A stretch of DNA of 45,078 bases from Acidobacteriota bacterium (GCA_003170135.1 PMZR01000087.1:59748-104825), one strand, 5' to 3'. Shown: positions 8,855-18,070, counted from the first letter of the stretch. Notes: generated by a model not told the origin, from the sequence alone. Numbers and translations are program-made.

Positions 8855-8888
8855 GAAGGCGGGAGGCGGAAGGCGGAGGGCGGAGGCG
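8855..8888 (+). repeat. Heptanucleotide-period G/A-rich array inside the molybdoenzyme operon
   Basis: Units GAAGGCG, GGAGGCG, GAAGGCG, GAGGGCG and a final GAGGCG follow one another with a 7-bp period in the 117-bp spacer after the catalytic subunit gene. Two more units (GAAGGCG GGAGGCG) recur near 8932-8945. The strand is purine-rich with many G-runs. Confidence 0.8.
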
Positions 8889-8963
8889 TCACGCGAAGGC
8901 ATAGGGAACGGGGATCAGGTCGCGAAGGCGGGAGGCGGCATCAGGACGGAGGACGGATTGGTG

Positions 8964-9608
8964 ATGCGGCGCGCGGGGTTCGTGCTCGATCTCGGTCGCT
9001 GCGTCGGCTGCAGCGCGTGCGTGCTGGCCTGCCGGCTGGAACACGGCTGGCCCGCGGACGCGCCCCGAAGACGCGTGATCGCGCTGAACGAGTCCCGTCA
9101 TCCCGGCGGCCCGACCTATTTCCTGTCGCTCGCCTGCCATCACTGCGAGCGTCCGGCCTGCGTCAGCGCCTGTCCGTCAGGCGCGTTGGAACGTCGCGCG
9201 GATGGCCTCGTGTTGCATCGCGAAGCGTTGTGCCTCGGATGCCGTTACTGCGAGATGGCGTGTCCATTCGGCGCGCCACGTTTCGACCGAGCGCGCGGGG
9301 TCATGGCGAAGTGCGATTTCTGTCGTGCGCGGGTCGATGAGGGCGAGATGCCCGTGTGCGTCAGGGCCTGTCCAACCGAGGCGCTTCGCACGATGCCACG
9401 ATCCGATGATGCCGAAGATCAGGCCGACCCTGCCGCGGCTGAAACCGGCACCGCGGCGGCGGAAACCATTCCAGGCTTCGAAGACCCGGCCGACTGCCGG
9501 CCCTCTCTTCGATTCACACTGCCACGCGGCATTCGCGGCCGGCGGTTGAACCATCTGTTGAACGCGATGCGGCAAATGGCCAGTCGCGGGCGGGATGCCA
9601 ATGACTGA
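8964..9608 (+). CDS. Four-cluster ferredoxin subunit, DmsB/NrfC-like
   Basis: The protein (214 aa) has four cysteine groups typical of the electron-transfer subunit of DMSO-reductase-family complexes: CVGCSACVLAC, CHHCERPACVSACP, CLGCRYCEMACP and CDFCRARVDEGEMPVCVRACP. They would bind four [4Fe-4S] clusters linking the membrane anchor to the molybdenum subunit. The C-terminal 70 residues are Ala/Glu-rich and unassigned. A GGAGG at 8948-8952 precedes three possible in-frame starts, TTG 8958, GTG 8961 and ATG 8964; ATG was chosen but GTG 8961 has the best spacing. It follows the catalytic subunit by 117 bp containing a heptamer array and overlaps the anchor gene by 14 bp, so the three are probably cotranscribed. 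Confidence 0.93.
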   Translation: MRRAGFVLDLGRCVGCSACVLACRLEHGWPADAPRRRVIALNESRHPGGPTYFLSLACHHCERPACVSACPSGALERRADGLVLHREALCLGCRYCEMACPFGAPRFDRARGVMAKCDFCRARVDEGEMPVCVRACPTEALRTMPRSDDAEDQADPAAAETGTAAAETIPGFEDPADCRPSLRFTLPRGIRGRRLNHLLNAMRQMASRGRDAND

Positions 9609-10452
9609 CGCACGTCGCCGCGACGCGTCGTTCCTGCGCGATGTGCGCGCGATGCACGAGTGGCCGCTCGTGCTCTTCACCACGCTCGCGATCCCTGCGG
9701 CGGGTGTCTTCGCCGCGCGGTTGGTCGCGCGGTCCTTTCAGCTGCTGCCGGACGGGACGGACGTCGCACTCGAGGCGGCGGTGCTCGCGCTCGTTGCGGG
9801 CCTGGTCGCGTCGACCGCTCACCTGGGCCAACCGCGCCGGGCGCCGCTGGCCCTCGGTCGCCTCGGACGTAACGCGCTCTGCGCCGAAGTCGCGCTCGCC
9901 GCGACATTGGTCGCGCTGGGACTCGTCGCGCTGCTGCCCGGCCCCGCGACCGCGGCCCGGTCCGTTGCGCTGGATGCCGCAGGCATCGCGGCGCTCGCCC
10001 TGCTCGCGACGCTGGGTCTCGTGTACTTCCTGCGGGCTCGCCGGCCCTGGCGGGGCCCGCTGGTCGCGCAGCCGATGACTTCTGGACTCGCGGCAGGCAC
10101 CATCGTCGTGGCGTGCTCTGCCGGCGCAGGGACCGTGTCATCGCTCGGACTGGTGCTGCTCGCGATCGATTTCGCGCTGTCAGTGGTCTCGTGGAGAGCG
10201 TACCAGCGCGACGACCGCTTCGTCCCGGTGCATCCAGGGATCTTCGAGCACAGGGGCCTGCTCATGGCCCTGCGGGTTGCGCTCGTCGATCTCGTGCCCG
10301 CAGCCCTCGTCGCCGCACACCTGCCACTCGTCGCGATCGTGCCGCTCGGCGTCGGCATCGTCATCGACCGCTTTGCGTTCTACGGCGTCGCCGCGATGCG
10401 CACGACCGAAGGCGAGGTTGCCCACGTCGAGCGCCTCATCGCGCGCGGCTGA
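9595..10452 (+). CDS. DmsC-like membrane anchor subunit
   Basis: The 285-aa product is strongly hydrophobic with about eight transmembrane segments, the usual size of DmsC, the quinol-oxidising anchor of DMSO-reductase-type complexes. HLGQPRRAPLAL (about residue 81) resembles the conserved loop of DmsC proteins, and VSWRAYQ and DRFAFYGVAAM fall in later loops. It passes quinol electrons to the adjacent four-cluster ferredoxin. It starts within the ferredoxin gene (ATG 9595 or ATG 9601, stop of the upstream gene at 9606-9608), so translation is probably coupled. The gene ends facing the convergent alcohol dehydrogenase gene, with a hairpin in between. Confidence 0.88.
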   Translation: MPMTDARRRDASFLRDVRAMHEWPLVLFTTLAIPAAGVFAARLVARSFQLLPDGTDVALEAAVLALVAGLVASTAHLGQPRRAPLALGRLGRNALCAEVALAATLVALGLVALLPGPATAARSVALDAAGIAALALLATLGLVYFLRARRPWRGPLVAQPMTSGLAAGTIVVACSAGAGTVSSLGLVLLAIDFALSVVSWRAYQRDDRFVPVHPGIFEHRGLLMALRVALVDLVPAALVAAHLPLVAIVPLGVGIVIDRFAFYGVAAMRTTEGEVAHVERLIARG

Positions 10453-10507
10453 ACTGGCGAGCCGCATGAGCGCGGGGGCAGCCGCGCTCGTGCGATGCCT
10501 CTGCCTC

Positions 10508-10527
10508 CGCTCGCGAATTGGCGAGCG
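10508..10527. terminator. Hairpin between convergent genes
   Basis: CGCTCGC (10508-10514) pairs perfectly with GCGAGCG (10521-10527) across a six-base loop in the 189-bp convergent gap between the anchor gene and the alcohol dehydrogenase gene. There is no T-tract, so intrinsic termination is uncertain. Confidence 0.35.
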
Positions 10528-10641
10528 ATAAGGCGGCGCGACAGGCCATCGAGTGGTGGCGCGTCGTCAACACCGCCGCGGTTCCGGTCCCATGTGACGA
10601 AAGATGCGAGTCTTCACCGAGGCCTTTGCCCGCACCGCAGG

Positions 10642-11670
10642 TCAGGCGACCACCAGCACTTTCGCGCCGCGGATACGGCGGCGCGTGATGTCCACGAGCG
10701 CCCGGTTCGCATCAACGAGCGCGTACTCTTCGACCTCGGGCCGGATCGGCACTTCGGCCGCCAACTGCAGGAACTCGCGCACGTCGCGTCGGGTCACGTT
10801 CGCCACGCTGGTCACTTGCTTCTCCATCCACAGGTGCGCCGCATAGTCGAGGCGCAGCAGCTGGTCCTTGTCCCTCTCTTCCTTGCGGATGGCGTTGACG
10901 ACCAGCCTGCCGCCCGGCGCAAGGTTCGCGAGCGATTCGACCACCGGCTTCCAGGCGGGCGTCGTGTCGATGATGGCGGAGACTGGCTCCGGCGCGCGGT
11001 CCGCGGTGTCTCCGGCCCAGGCGGCGCCCAGCTCGCGGGCAAAGGCGCGTTCCTCGGCACTGCGAGTGAACACGAAGACGCGCGAGCGCGGGAACCGGTG
11101 CTGAACCATCTTCAGCACCAGGTGCGCCGAGGCGCCGAATCCCGTCAGGCCGAGCGTGTCGCCGTCCTGCATGCCCGTGAGCATCACGGACCGGTACCCG
11201 ATGGCGCCCGCGCACAGAAGCGGCGCGGCCTCGACGTCGGAGAACACCTCCGGCACGTGATGCGCGAAGCCGGCGGGCACGACCATCATCTGCGCATAGC
11301 CGCCGTCGACGTCGCGGCCCGTCGCGCGAAAATCCGGGCAGAGGTTCTCGCGCCCTGCGCGGCAGTACGCGCACTGCCCGCACGCCGAGTAGATCCAGGC
11401 GACGCCGGCGCGATCGCCGACGCGAAAGTCGCGGGCCTCAGGCCCCATCTCGACGACACGGCCCACGACCTGGTGGCCGAGGATGCGTGGAAAGCCGGGC
11501 GGCGGCGTCCGCCCTTCGATCTCGTCGATCTCGGTGTGGCAGACGCCGCAGGCCGAGACCGCGAGCAGGAGGTCGCCCGCGCCGGGCACGGGATCGGGCA
11601 CGTCGGCGGCCACGAGCGGCGACGGATTGTCGGCGAGACGCATGACGGAAGTGAGCAGCAGCGCTTTCAT
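10642..11670 (-). CDS. Zinc-dependent alcohol dehydrogenase (MDR superfamily)
   Basis: The 342-aa protein is a zinc-containing medium-chain dehydrogenase that oxidises an alcohol or reduces an aldehyde with NAD(P). Catalytic zinc ligands are C41 (CGVCHTE), H66 (GHQVVG) and C153 (LLCAGAIGY). The structural zinc is bound by C97, C100, C103 and C111. The nucleotide-binding loop is GFGASA (177-182), where the usual third glycine is alanine. Length and layout match the bacterial AdhA/propanol-preferring class. The gene stands alone, preceded by a 63-bp heptamer array in its leader and no clear ribosome binding site. It converges on the molybdoenzyme operon, and no functional link is evident. Confidence 0.95.
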   Translation of the reverse strand: MKALLLTSVMRLADNPSPLVAADVPDPVPGAGDLLLAVSACGVCHTEIDEIEGRTPPPGFPRILGHQVVGRVVEMGPEARDFRVGDRAGVAWIYSACGQCAYCRAGRENLCPDFRATGRDVDGGYAQMMVVPAGFAHHVPEVFSDVEAAPLLCAGAIGYRSVMLTGMQDGDTLGLTGFGASAHLVLKMVQHRFPRSRVFVFTRSAEERAFARELGAAWAGDTADRAPEPVSAIIDTTPAWKPVVESLANLAPGGRLVVNAIRKEERDKDQLLRLDYAAHLWMEKQVTSVANVTRRDVREFLQLAAEVPIRPEVEEYALVDANRALVDITRRRIRGAKVLVVA

Positions 11671-11685
11671 GCTCGAATCTCGACC

Positions 11686-11748
11686 GCCTACGGTCTACTG
11701 CCTACGGTCTACTGCCTATGGTCCCCTGCCTACTGCCTACTGTCTACC
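11686..11748 (+). repeat. Nine-unit heptanucleotide array (GCCTACT/GTCTACC type)
   Basis: Nine consecutive 7-bp units alternate around GCCTACG, GTCTACT, GCCTACT and GTCTACC, with one divergent unit (GTCCCCT at 11721-11727). The array fills the gap between the start of the alcohol dehydrogenase gene and the stop of the TPR membrane protein gene, both on the minus strand, so it is transcribed into the dehydrogenase leader. Confidence 0.92.
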
Positions 11749-11753
11749 ATCGC

Positions 11754-13865
11754 CTACCGGCGCAGCACCCTGGCGAGATTCTCCCGCGCCGTCACGTTGT
11801 TCGGATCGACCCTCAGGGCCTGGCGATACTCTGCCGCGGCTTCCTCCCGCCGGCCCAACTGCTCGAGCGCGAAGCCGAGGTTGTTGAGCGCAATCGCGTA
11901 GTCGGGCTTCAGCGCCAGCGCCGCCCGGTACTGCACGATCGCGTCCTCTGCGCGGTTCGCTCGCATGAGCGCCGAGCCCAGATTGGCGTGTGCCTCGGCG
12001 TAGTCCGGCTTGATGCCCACGGCGCGGGAATACGACGCCACCGCATCAGCCACGAGTCCCCGCTGCAGCTGCACGTTGCCGAGCTCGTAATACCCCTGCG
12101 CGAAGTCCGGCTTCAGTCGAAAGGCCGCGTCCAGGGCGTCGTTCGCCTCGCGCGTGCGCCCCTCGCGCAGCATCTGCAGCCCCAGAAAATAGTGCGCGAG
12201 CGCGAAGTCGGGGTCGAGGAAAATCGCCTCGCGGTAGTGCTCTTCGGCCCCCGCGACGTCGTTGACGCGCACGAGGGCGTTGGCCAGGTTGTAGTGCGCC
12301 ATCGCGTACCGCGGATCGGCCGCAACGGCGCGGCGGTAACTGGCGATCGCGTCCGCAGCGTTTCCGGCGGTCACCAGATCGATACCGAGATTGTTGTAGC
12401 CTTCGGCGTAGTCGGCCTTCAGCGCCACGGCCTTCCTGTGATAGCGCGCCGCCTGCTCGAGGTCCCCACGACGGAACCAGACGTTGCCCAGGTTGTTGTC
12501 TGCCTCGGCCAGATCCGGCTTGAACCGAAGGGCCTCTTCGAACGAGCAGCGCGCGTCCTCCAGCCGTCCCTGTGCCAGCCGAAGCGTTCCCAGGTTGTTG
12601 TATGCAAACCAGCTCCCGGGATCCTTCGCGATCGTGTCCTGCCAGAGCGCGTCCAGGCTGTCGTACTTCCCGCTCTCGGCGCGCCCGACACCGATGAGCA
12701 GCACCACGAGCACCGCGACGGCCGCGATCCGAAGGCCCGCCACCGGGATCCGATCGAGGAGCCGTTTCAACAGGACGACCGCCAGCGCAATCGGCCCGAT
12801 GCTGGCCAGGTACTGAAAATGGTCCGCGACGTACGAGTACCGCATCGGGTACACGTTCAAGAACCCAAGTGCCGGAACCAGCGTGCACGCGAAGAAGAGA
12901 GCCGCCACCAGCGGTGCCTTCCCGATCCGGCCGCGGAGCAACCACAACGCCGCACCGACCGCGCACGCCGACAGCGGAAACAGATACTGCGCAGCGCTTC
13001 CCGCGTCGATGTGCCATCGTGGATACATGAAAGTCAACGGATGCGGCCAGACGATCTTCGCCAGGTAGAACCAGAGCGCCCGACCGGCGACGAGGATTCG
13101 TTCAATCGCGGAGAGGTGCCACTCCTCGCCCGTCGCCCCGACGTGATACACCTCGATCCACGCGGTGGCGAGACCCGCCAGCACACCCAACGCAAACAGC
13201 GGGCTCAACCGCAGGATGTCGCCGCGCGTCACCTTCCTCTTCCACCACAGCACGATCAGGAGCGCCATCGGAAGCGTCGCCGTCACCGTCTTGCAGAGCA
13301 GCGCGAAGACGAACAGAACGAGCGCGAGCCAGTAGAACCGTGTTGATCCTCCCGCTTCGCGTTCGGTCGCCGCGCGGGACTTGACTGCCGCCACGCTTGC
13401 TGCCGTGGGGCAGGACTGTAGTCCCGCCTTCAAGTACGCCAGCGCCGCCGCCAGGTAGAAGAATCCCGACAGCGTGTTCTTGCGCTCGGTGATCCAGGCG
13501 ACCGACTCGAGTTGCACCGGGTGCAGCGCGAACGCAAGCGCAATCACGTAGCTGGCCCTGACATCCAGCCGCCGCAGGATCGCCCAGAGCAGGAGCGCAT
13601 TCAGGATGTGCAGGCCGATATTGACCGCGTGACTCGCCCCGGCTCCCGGCCCGAACAACTGCCGCTCCAGCCAGAAACTGGTGAAGACCAGCGGGTAATA
13701 CTGCGGCGACGTCGCCGGCTGCACCCAGATCCTGGCAAGCCCCTGCCAATCCCGCAGGTTCCCGTTCTGCACCACGTACACATCGTCGTCCCAGATGAAG
13801 CCTGCCCGCATCACCGGAACGTAGAGAACGAAGACCAGCGCCCCGAGGGCGAGGCCGGCGAGCAA
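11754..13865 (-). CDS. TMTC-like membrane glycosyltransferase (GT-C) with C-terminal TPR repeats
   Basis: This 703-aa protein has a polytopic N-terminal half and a soluble tail from about residue 405 made of eight TPR units plus a partial ninth (each ends near LKPDYAEA/NNLG). The first loop has FIWDDDVYVVQN, the acidic pair expected of GT-C enzymes, and HPVQLESVAWITERKNTLSGFFYL is the signature of the TMTC/O-mannosyltransferase-like family. Such proteins transfer a sugar from a polyprenyl-phosphate donor outside the cytoplasmic membrane, while TPRs bind partners; the donor and acceptor here are unknown. The only usable in-frame starts are TTG 13865 or an upstream CTG, so the 5' end is uncertain. 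Two close relatives lie at 27845 and 36880. Confidence 0.88.
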   Translation of the reverse strand: MLAGLALGALVFVLYVPVMRAGFIWDDDVYVVQNGNLRDWQGLARIWVQPATSPQYYPLVFTSFWLERQLFGPGAGASHAVNIGLHILNALLLWAILRRLDVRASYVIALAFALHPVQLESVAWITERKNTLSGFFYLAAALAYLKAGLQSCPTAASVAAVKSRAATEREAGGSTRFYWLALVLFVFALLCKTVTATLPMALLIVLWWKRKVTRGDILRLSPLFALGVLAGLATAWIEVYHVGATGEEWHLSAIERILVAGRALWFYLAKIVWPHPLTFMYPRWHIDAGSAAQYLFPLSACAVGAALWLLRGRIGKAPLVAALFFACTLVPALGFLNVYPMRYSYVADHFQYLASIGPIALAVVLLKRLLDRIPVAGLRIAAVAVLVVLLIGVGRAESGKYDSLDALWQDTIAKDPGSWFAYNNLGTLRLAQGRLEDARCSFEEALRFKPDLAEADNNLGNVWFRRGDLEQAARYHRKAVALKADYAEGYNNLGIDLVTAGNAADAIASYRRAVAADPRYAMAHYNLANALVRVNDVAGAEEHYREAIFLDPDFALAHYFLGLQMLREGRTREANDALDAAFRLKPDFAQGYYELGNVQLQRGLVADAVASYSRAVGIKPDYAEAHANLGSALMRANRAEDAIVQYRAALALKPDYAIALNNLGFALEQLGRREEAAAEYRQALRVDPNNVTARENLARVLRR

Positions 13866-14620
13866 CCGACGGTGATGGAACGACAGCCGCGGACGCGCGG
13901 GCGCACTCCCGGCGTCCGCGACAAAGGTCGCCCGTCCGGGACGAGAGCCGCGTGAGCGAACTGCCGTAAATACCTCCGCCCGCGATGACGCCGTGGACCA
14001 TCGAGCGAAGCGTGATTATATCGGGGGCCGGGTGCCCGCGTCCGCCGGCGTGCGGGCCCGGCGCTGAAGCCGCGACCTCGAGAAACAAGACCGAAAACGA
14101 GACGCAGGCATAACCGGATTTTTGGATATTCGGGTTTTCGATTCGTGGTTCTCCGAATCCTTGAACCGCAACTCGTTCACCGAAAAGACTTTGCCACGAA
14201 AAAGGGTTGACGCCGGATAACAGGATCTCTACACTCTGCCTTGACATCTCCGTCCGGCGTCGGCGTCCGTTCGTCGCGCTCCGCTCCCCGCCCCCTGAAT
14301 CCCTCGTGAAATCGCCGTCGCTTCCATGAAGCGGCGTTTCGTGTTTGTCACCGGAGATCGTGACTGCCAAGGGAATGCTGTCGCGTGTCTTCGCGAGATC
14401 GAGCTGCCGGTTCACCGCCAGGACGCGGTGGCGGCGGCGCACCGGGAAAGGAGGGTAGCGAGCGCTCGTTCCTGCAACTCCCCCTCAAAGAGTGATTGTC
14501 CCTTCGGCGGTCGTGCCTTGTCGGGTAACACCACGTTCGGCGGCGTCCGGTTCGTCTCGGCGGCGGTTTCCCCTCGTCGTTCGGCGATCGGCTCGTTTCG
14601 TTTTTTTTGGAGGAGGATGG
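13866..14620. other. Divergent intergenic region upstream of the TonB-dependent receptor
   Basis: This 755-bp gap separates the TPR membrane protein and the receptor. It contains a plausible sigma-70 promoter (14207-14235), leaving a leader of about 385 nt. Within the leader a 9-bp stem with a CAT loop (14316-14336) is followed by TTT. A purine-rich GGAAAGGAGGG lies near 14446-14456 and a T8 run ends at 14608, just before the receptor ribosome binding site GGAGGAGG. I see no conserved gene and cannot assign the leader to a known riboswitch class. Confidence 0.6.
14207..14235 (+). promoter_or_regulatory. Sigma-70-type promoter for the TonB-dependent receptor
   Basis: TTGACG (14207-14212) and TACACT (14230-14235) are separated by exactly 17 bp, the best -35/-10 pair seen in the window. 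It points toward the receptor gene and predicts a leader of nearly 380 nt. Confidence 0.5.
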
Positions 14621-17600
14621 ATGATGCGAACCAAGGGTCTGGCGATCGTTGCCTTGTGTTTGCTCGCGCTGATATGGGCGATGCCCGCAGCGGCGCAGGA
14701 GCAGACCGGGTCGATTCAGGGAGTCGTGAAAGACTCGTCGGGCGCTGTGCTGCCCGGCGTCACCATTGAAGCGCGCAGTCCCACGGTCGTCGGTGCCAGC
14801 ACCGCCGTGACGGACGCGCAGGGCAACTACCGCTTCCCGGCGTTGCCGCCCGGCACCTATACGGTCAGCGCGACGCTCCAGGGCTTCAACGCCCAGAAGA
14901 TCACGGGCACCATCACCCTCGGCCAGTTGCTCAAGGTCGACATCACGATGTCGGTCGGGGGCGTCGCCGAGACGGTGCAGGTGACCGGCGAAGCGCCCCT
15001 CATCGACACCAAGCAGAGCGCGGCGTTCGCGACCGTGAGCCAGGACATCATCGAGCGCATTCCGAAGGGCCGCGACTTCACCGACGTCATCGCCGTGGCA
15101 CCGGGCGCCAACGCCGAAGCCAAGAGCGGCGGGCTCCAGGTGGACGGCGCGTCCGGCTCCGAGAACCGGTTCATCATCGACGGCATGGACACCACCAACC
15201 TGCAGAACGGCATCTCGGGCAAGACGATGCTGGTGGACTTCATTCAGGAAGTGCAGGTCAAGTCGTCGGGGTACAACGCCGAGTTCGGCGGATCGACGGG
15301 CGGCGTCGTGAGCGCGATCACGCGCTCCGGTTCGAACCAGATGCGCGGCAGCGTCGGCGTGTACGAGGAGAACAACCACTTCCGCGGGTCGCTCGACAAC
15401 CGCGGAGGCTACTCCTACTCTAACTACAACGGCACGAACGGCATTCCCAACCCGCAGGGCTGCGGCACCGGCACGACGCTGGCCGGCCTCAACTGCACCG
15501 CCAATCAGAGCCTCCAGATCAGCGCGCTGAATCCCTGGCAGTACTACAGCCCGGTTGCCGACTTCGGCGGCCCGCTCGTCAAGGACAAGATCTGGTACTA
15601 CGGCGGCATGGCGTACACGCGCAACTACTACACGCTGGACACCAGGTTCATCCAGGAACCCGGCCATCCGCTGCATCACTTCGCGGACGGCAGCTGGGCG
15701 TACTATCCCAACTACAACATCACGTCGCAGCTCACGAGCAGCATGCGACTGCGCGTGGCCGGATCGAACCAGCGCAACCGCAGCCGCGGTTACGACCCCG
15801 GTGCAAACCAGCAGCCCATCAACCGGGTATTCGACGCCGACCTCACCCGGTACAAGCCGACCACGTGTCCGAACCTCGCGTACCAGGACATGGCCGGGAA
15901 GAACCTGGCGGGCTACACGAGCAGCGGGACAAGCTTCCTGAGCAGCTACGCCACCGGGTGCCAGTTCAACCAGGCGGCCTTCGACAACATCTACAGCAAG
16001 ACCGGCAGCGACTCGCGTAACGACGTGTTGTCAGGAAACCTCGACTGGGTCCTGAAACCGACGTTCTTCATCAACGCGACCGCCGGGATCTTCCGGACCA
16101 ACAGCTGGGGCAACCCGGCCTGGTCCAATGACGCGCTGCGTCACACGTTCTCGAACGGCAACGACATTTCGAACATGACCAACCCGCAGTACAAAGACCC
16201 GAACACCTCTGACGGCGTCTGGCCGTCGGTTCCCGGACAGTACCAGGGTTCGACCGGGTACACGGATCAGTCCGTGGCCAGCAGCCTGCTCGTCAGGAAC
16301 ATCTACAACCGCTACTACTTGAACGCCAACGCGATCGCGTACAGGTCGTTTGCCGGCCAGCACGTGATCAAGGGCGGCCTGCGGTTCGAGCGGTTCGGCG
16401 AGGACATCTACACCGGCTTCACCAAGCCGGTCATCACGTTCTACTGGGGCCGCGTTGACAACACGACCGACGGCCGTACGGTGGCGGGCAAGTACGGCTA
16501 CTACATGATCAACAAGACGGGCAGCATCGGCGCCGTGTGGTCGAACAACGTCGCCTTCTGGCTGCAGGACAGTTGGACCGTCCAGAACAAGTTGACCATC
16601 AACGCCGGCGTCCGCGCCGAGAACGAGCATGTCCCCTCGTTCAAGACGGGCGTTCCCAGTTGCGCCGACGCCCCGACCGATCCCAACTGCGCGATCGACA
16701 TCCAGTTCGGCTTCCACCAGAAGATCGCCCCGCGCCTCGGCTTCGCCTACGACATCAAGGGCGACAGCCGGTGGAAGGCGTACGGCAGCTTCGGTGTGTT
16801 CTATGACATCACGAAGCTGGAGCTTCCCCGCGGGTCGTTCGGCGGCGAGCACTGGATCGACTACTACTGGACGCTCGACACCTACGACTGGGCCAGCATC
16901 ACCTGCGGTGAGGGCACCACGGGCTGCCCGGGCACCTTCATCGAATCGTGGGACGGCCGCCACAGTTCGAACCAGGCCGACCCGATCTTCGCGGCGTACT
17001 TCAACCGGCCGGGGATGACGGGTATCGACCCGAACATTCTGCCGGTCAAGACCGGTGAAGCCACCTTCGGCCTGGACCACGAGCTGAACGCGACGATGTC
17101 GGTCAGCGCGCGGTACGTGCACAAGTGGATGACGCGAACGATCGAAGATATCGGCATCCTGGCAAACGGCGTTGAAGACTACCTCATCGGAAACCCGGGA
17201 TTCGGGTACTCCGTGAACATGGAACCGCTCTATCCGAAGTTCACGACACCCAAGGCCACACGCGACTACGACGGCATTGAACTCCGGCTGCGGAAGCGCC
17301 TGGCCAACCGGTGGTCCACGGAAATCGACTACACCTACAGCAGGCTGTGGGGCAACTACGGCGGCCTGGCCAGTTCCGACGAGAGCGGGCGGACCAGTCC
17401 GAACGTCAACCGCTACTTCGACAACCTGTACATGAGCTACGACGAAAACAACCAGTCGATCATGGGCCTGCTGGCCACCGATCGACCGCACGTGCTCAAG
17501 GTACAGGCCACCTACGATCTGCCGTGGGGCACGACGCTCGGCGCCTTCGGCACGGTCATGTCAGGGCTGCCGCAGAGTTCGCAGCTCTCCTACAACGGCT

Positions 17601-17965
17601 ATCCCGTCTACTACGCCGGCCGCAACGACCTGGGCCGCCTGCCCATCTACAAGCAGGTGGATCTCAGCGTGCAGCACGACCTGCGGATTGGCGGGCGCCG
17701 GCGCGTGAGCCTGGCGATGAACGTCACGAACCTGTTCGATGTCGCCGGCTACACGTCGCTCTACACCACGTTCCCGTACCGCGACGGCGTCACGCCGGGT
17801 CCGGACCCGAAGGCGTTCTTCTACGGCGGCCCGTGGACGGCGGCAGGGGCGGTGGCTAACGTGACATCGAGAGGTGGCACGGTTCGGACGTCCGACTTCT
17901 ACAACGTGTTGAACGGGTTCCAGGGAGTCCGCGCCGTGCGGTTCCAGGCGAAGTTCAGCTTCTGA
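14621..17965 (+). CDS. TonB-dependent receptor, Oar-like, with carboxypeptidase-regulatory N-terminal domain
   Basis: The 1114-aa outer-membrane protein begins with a signal peptide ending at AMPAAAQ. A CarboxypepD_reg-like beta-sandwich follows (about 30-110, GxVxDxxGxxLPGV and YRFPALPPGTYTV), then a plug domain (about 115-240, DGMDTTNLQNGI and EVQVKSSGYNAEFGGSTGG), then a long beta-barrel ending in the typical C-terminal Phe (FQAKFSF). Oar-type receptors import large or complex substrates in Bacteroidota, Myxococcota and Acidobacteriota using TonB energy; the substrate is not known. ATG 14621 follows GGAGGAGG by four bases; ATG 14624 is equally possible. The gene is monocistronic, with its own promoter and a strong terminator. 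Confidence 0.95.
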   Translation: MMRTKGLAIVALCLLALIWAMPAAAQEQTGSIQGVVKDSSGAVLPGVTIEARSPTVVGASTAVTDAQGNYRFPALPPGTYTVSATLQGFNAQKITGTITLGQLLKVDITMSVGGVAETVQVTGEAPLIDTKQSAAFATVSQDIIERIPKGRDFTDVIAVAPGANAEAKSGGLQVDGASGSENRFIIDGMDTTNLQNGISGKTMLVDFIQEVQVKSSGYNAEFGGSTGGVVSAITRSGSNQMRGSVGVYEENNHFRGSLDNRGGYSYSNYNGTNGIPNPQGCGTGTTLAGLNCTANQSLQISALNPWQYYSPVADFGGPLVKDKIWYYGGMAYTRNYYTLDTRFIQEPGHPLHHFADGSWAYYPNYNITSQLTSSMRLRVAGSNQRNRSRGYDPGANQQPINRVFDADLTRYKPTTCPNLAYQDMAGKNLAGYTSSGTSFLSSYATGCQFNQAAFDNIYSKTGSDSRNDVLSGNLDWVLKPTFFINATAGIFRTNSWGNPAWSNDALRHTFSNGNDISNMTNPQYKDPNTSDGVWPSVPGQYQGSTGYTDQSVASSLLVRNIYNRYYLNANAIAYRSFAGQHVIKGGLRFERFGEDIYTGFTKPVITFYWGRVDNTTDGRTVAGKYGYYMINKTGSIGAVWSNNVAFWLQDSWTVQNKLTINAGVRAENEHVPSFKTGVPSCADAPTDPNCAIDIQFGFHQKIAPRLGFAYDIKGDSRWKAYGSFGVFYDITKLELPRGSFGGEHWIDYYWTLDTYDWASITCGEGTTGCPGTFIESWDGRHSSNQADPIFAAYFNRPGMTGIDPNILPVKTGEATFGLDHELNATMSVSARYVHKWMTRTIEDIGILANGVEDYLIGNPGFGYSVNMEPLYPKFTTPKATRDYDGIELRLRKRLANRWSTEIDYTYSRLWGNYGGLASSDESGRTSPNVNRYFDNLYMSYDENNQSIMGLLATDRPHVLKVQATYDLPWGTTLGAFGTVMSGLPQSSQLSYNGYPVYYAGRNDLGRLPIYKQVDLSVQHDLRIGGRRRVSLAMNVTNLFDVAGYTSLYTTFPYRDGVTPGPDPKAFFYGGPWTAAGAVANVTSRGGTVRTSDFYNVLNGFQGVRAVRFQAKFSF

Positions 17966-17992
17966 CGAGTCGACAGTCGACCGTTGCGCGAC

Positions 17993-18020
17993 GGTTGGCG
18001 GTTGACGGTTAACGGTTAAC
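17993..18020 (+). repeat. Heptanucleotide array (GGTTAAC type) after the receptor gene
   Basis: Units GGTTGGC, GGTTGAC, GGTTAAC and GGTTAAC run in tandem, followed by a degenerate AGTTCAG and preceded by looser copies. The array sits between the receptor stop codon and its terminator hairpin. Confidence 0.85.
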
Positions 18021-18031
18021 AGTTCAGAGGG

Positions 18032-18070
18032 GCCTCGGTGAGCGCGCTGCTCACCGAGGCTCTTTTTTTT
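18032..18070 (+). terminator. Strong intrinsic terminator of the TonB-dependent receptor gene
   Basis: A perfect 12-bp GC-rich stem, GCCTCGGTGAGC (18032-18043) with GCTCACCGAGGC (18049-18060), closes a five-base loop and is followed by TCTTTTTTTT. Confidence 0.95.

Noticed and set aside
11686..11748. Regular repeats considered as a CRISPR array
   Set aside because: Units are 7 bp in direct tandem without spacers; no cas genes in the window.
13866..14025. N-terminal extension of the TPR membrane protein to the upstream stop
   Set aside because: No ATG, GTG or TTG in frame in this stretch, only a CTG, and the translated sequence is not protein-like, so the TTG at 13865 was kept as the most likely start.
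14241..14269. TTGACA at 14241 as a second promoter for the receptor
   Set aside because: No -10-like hexamer at 16-18 bp; the pair at 14207/14230 is better.
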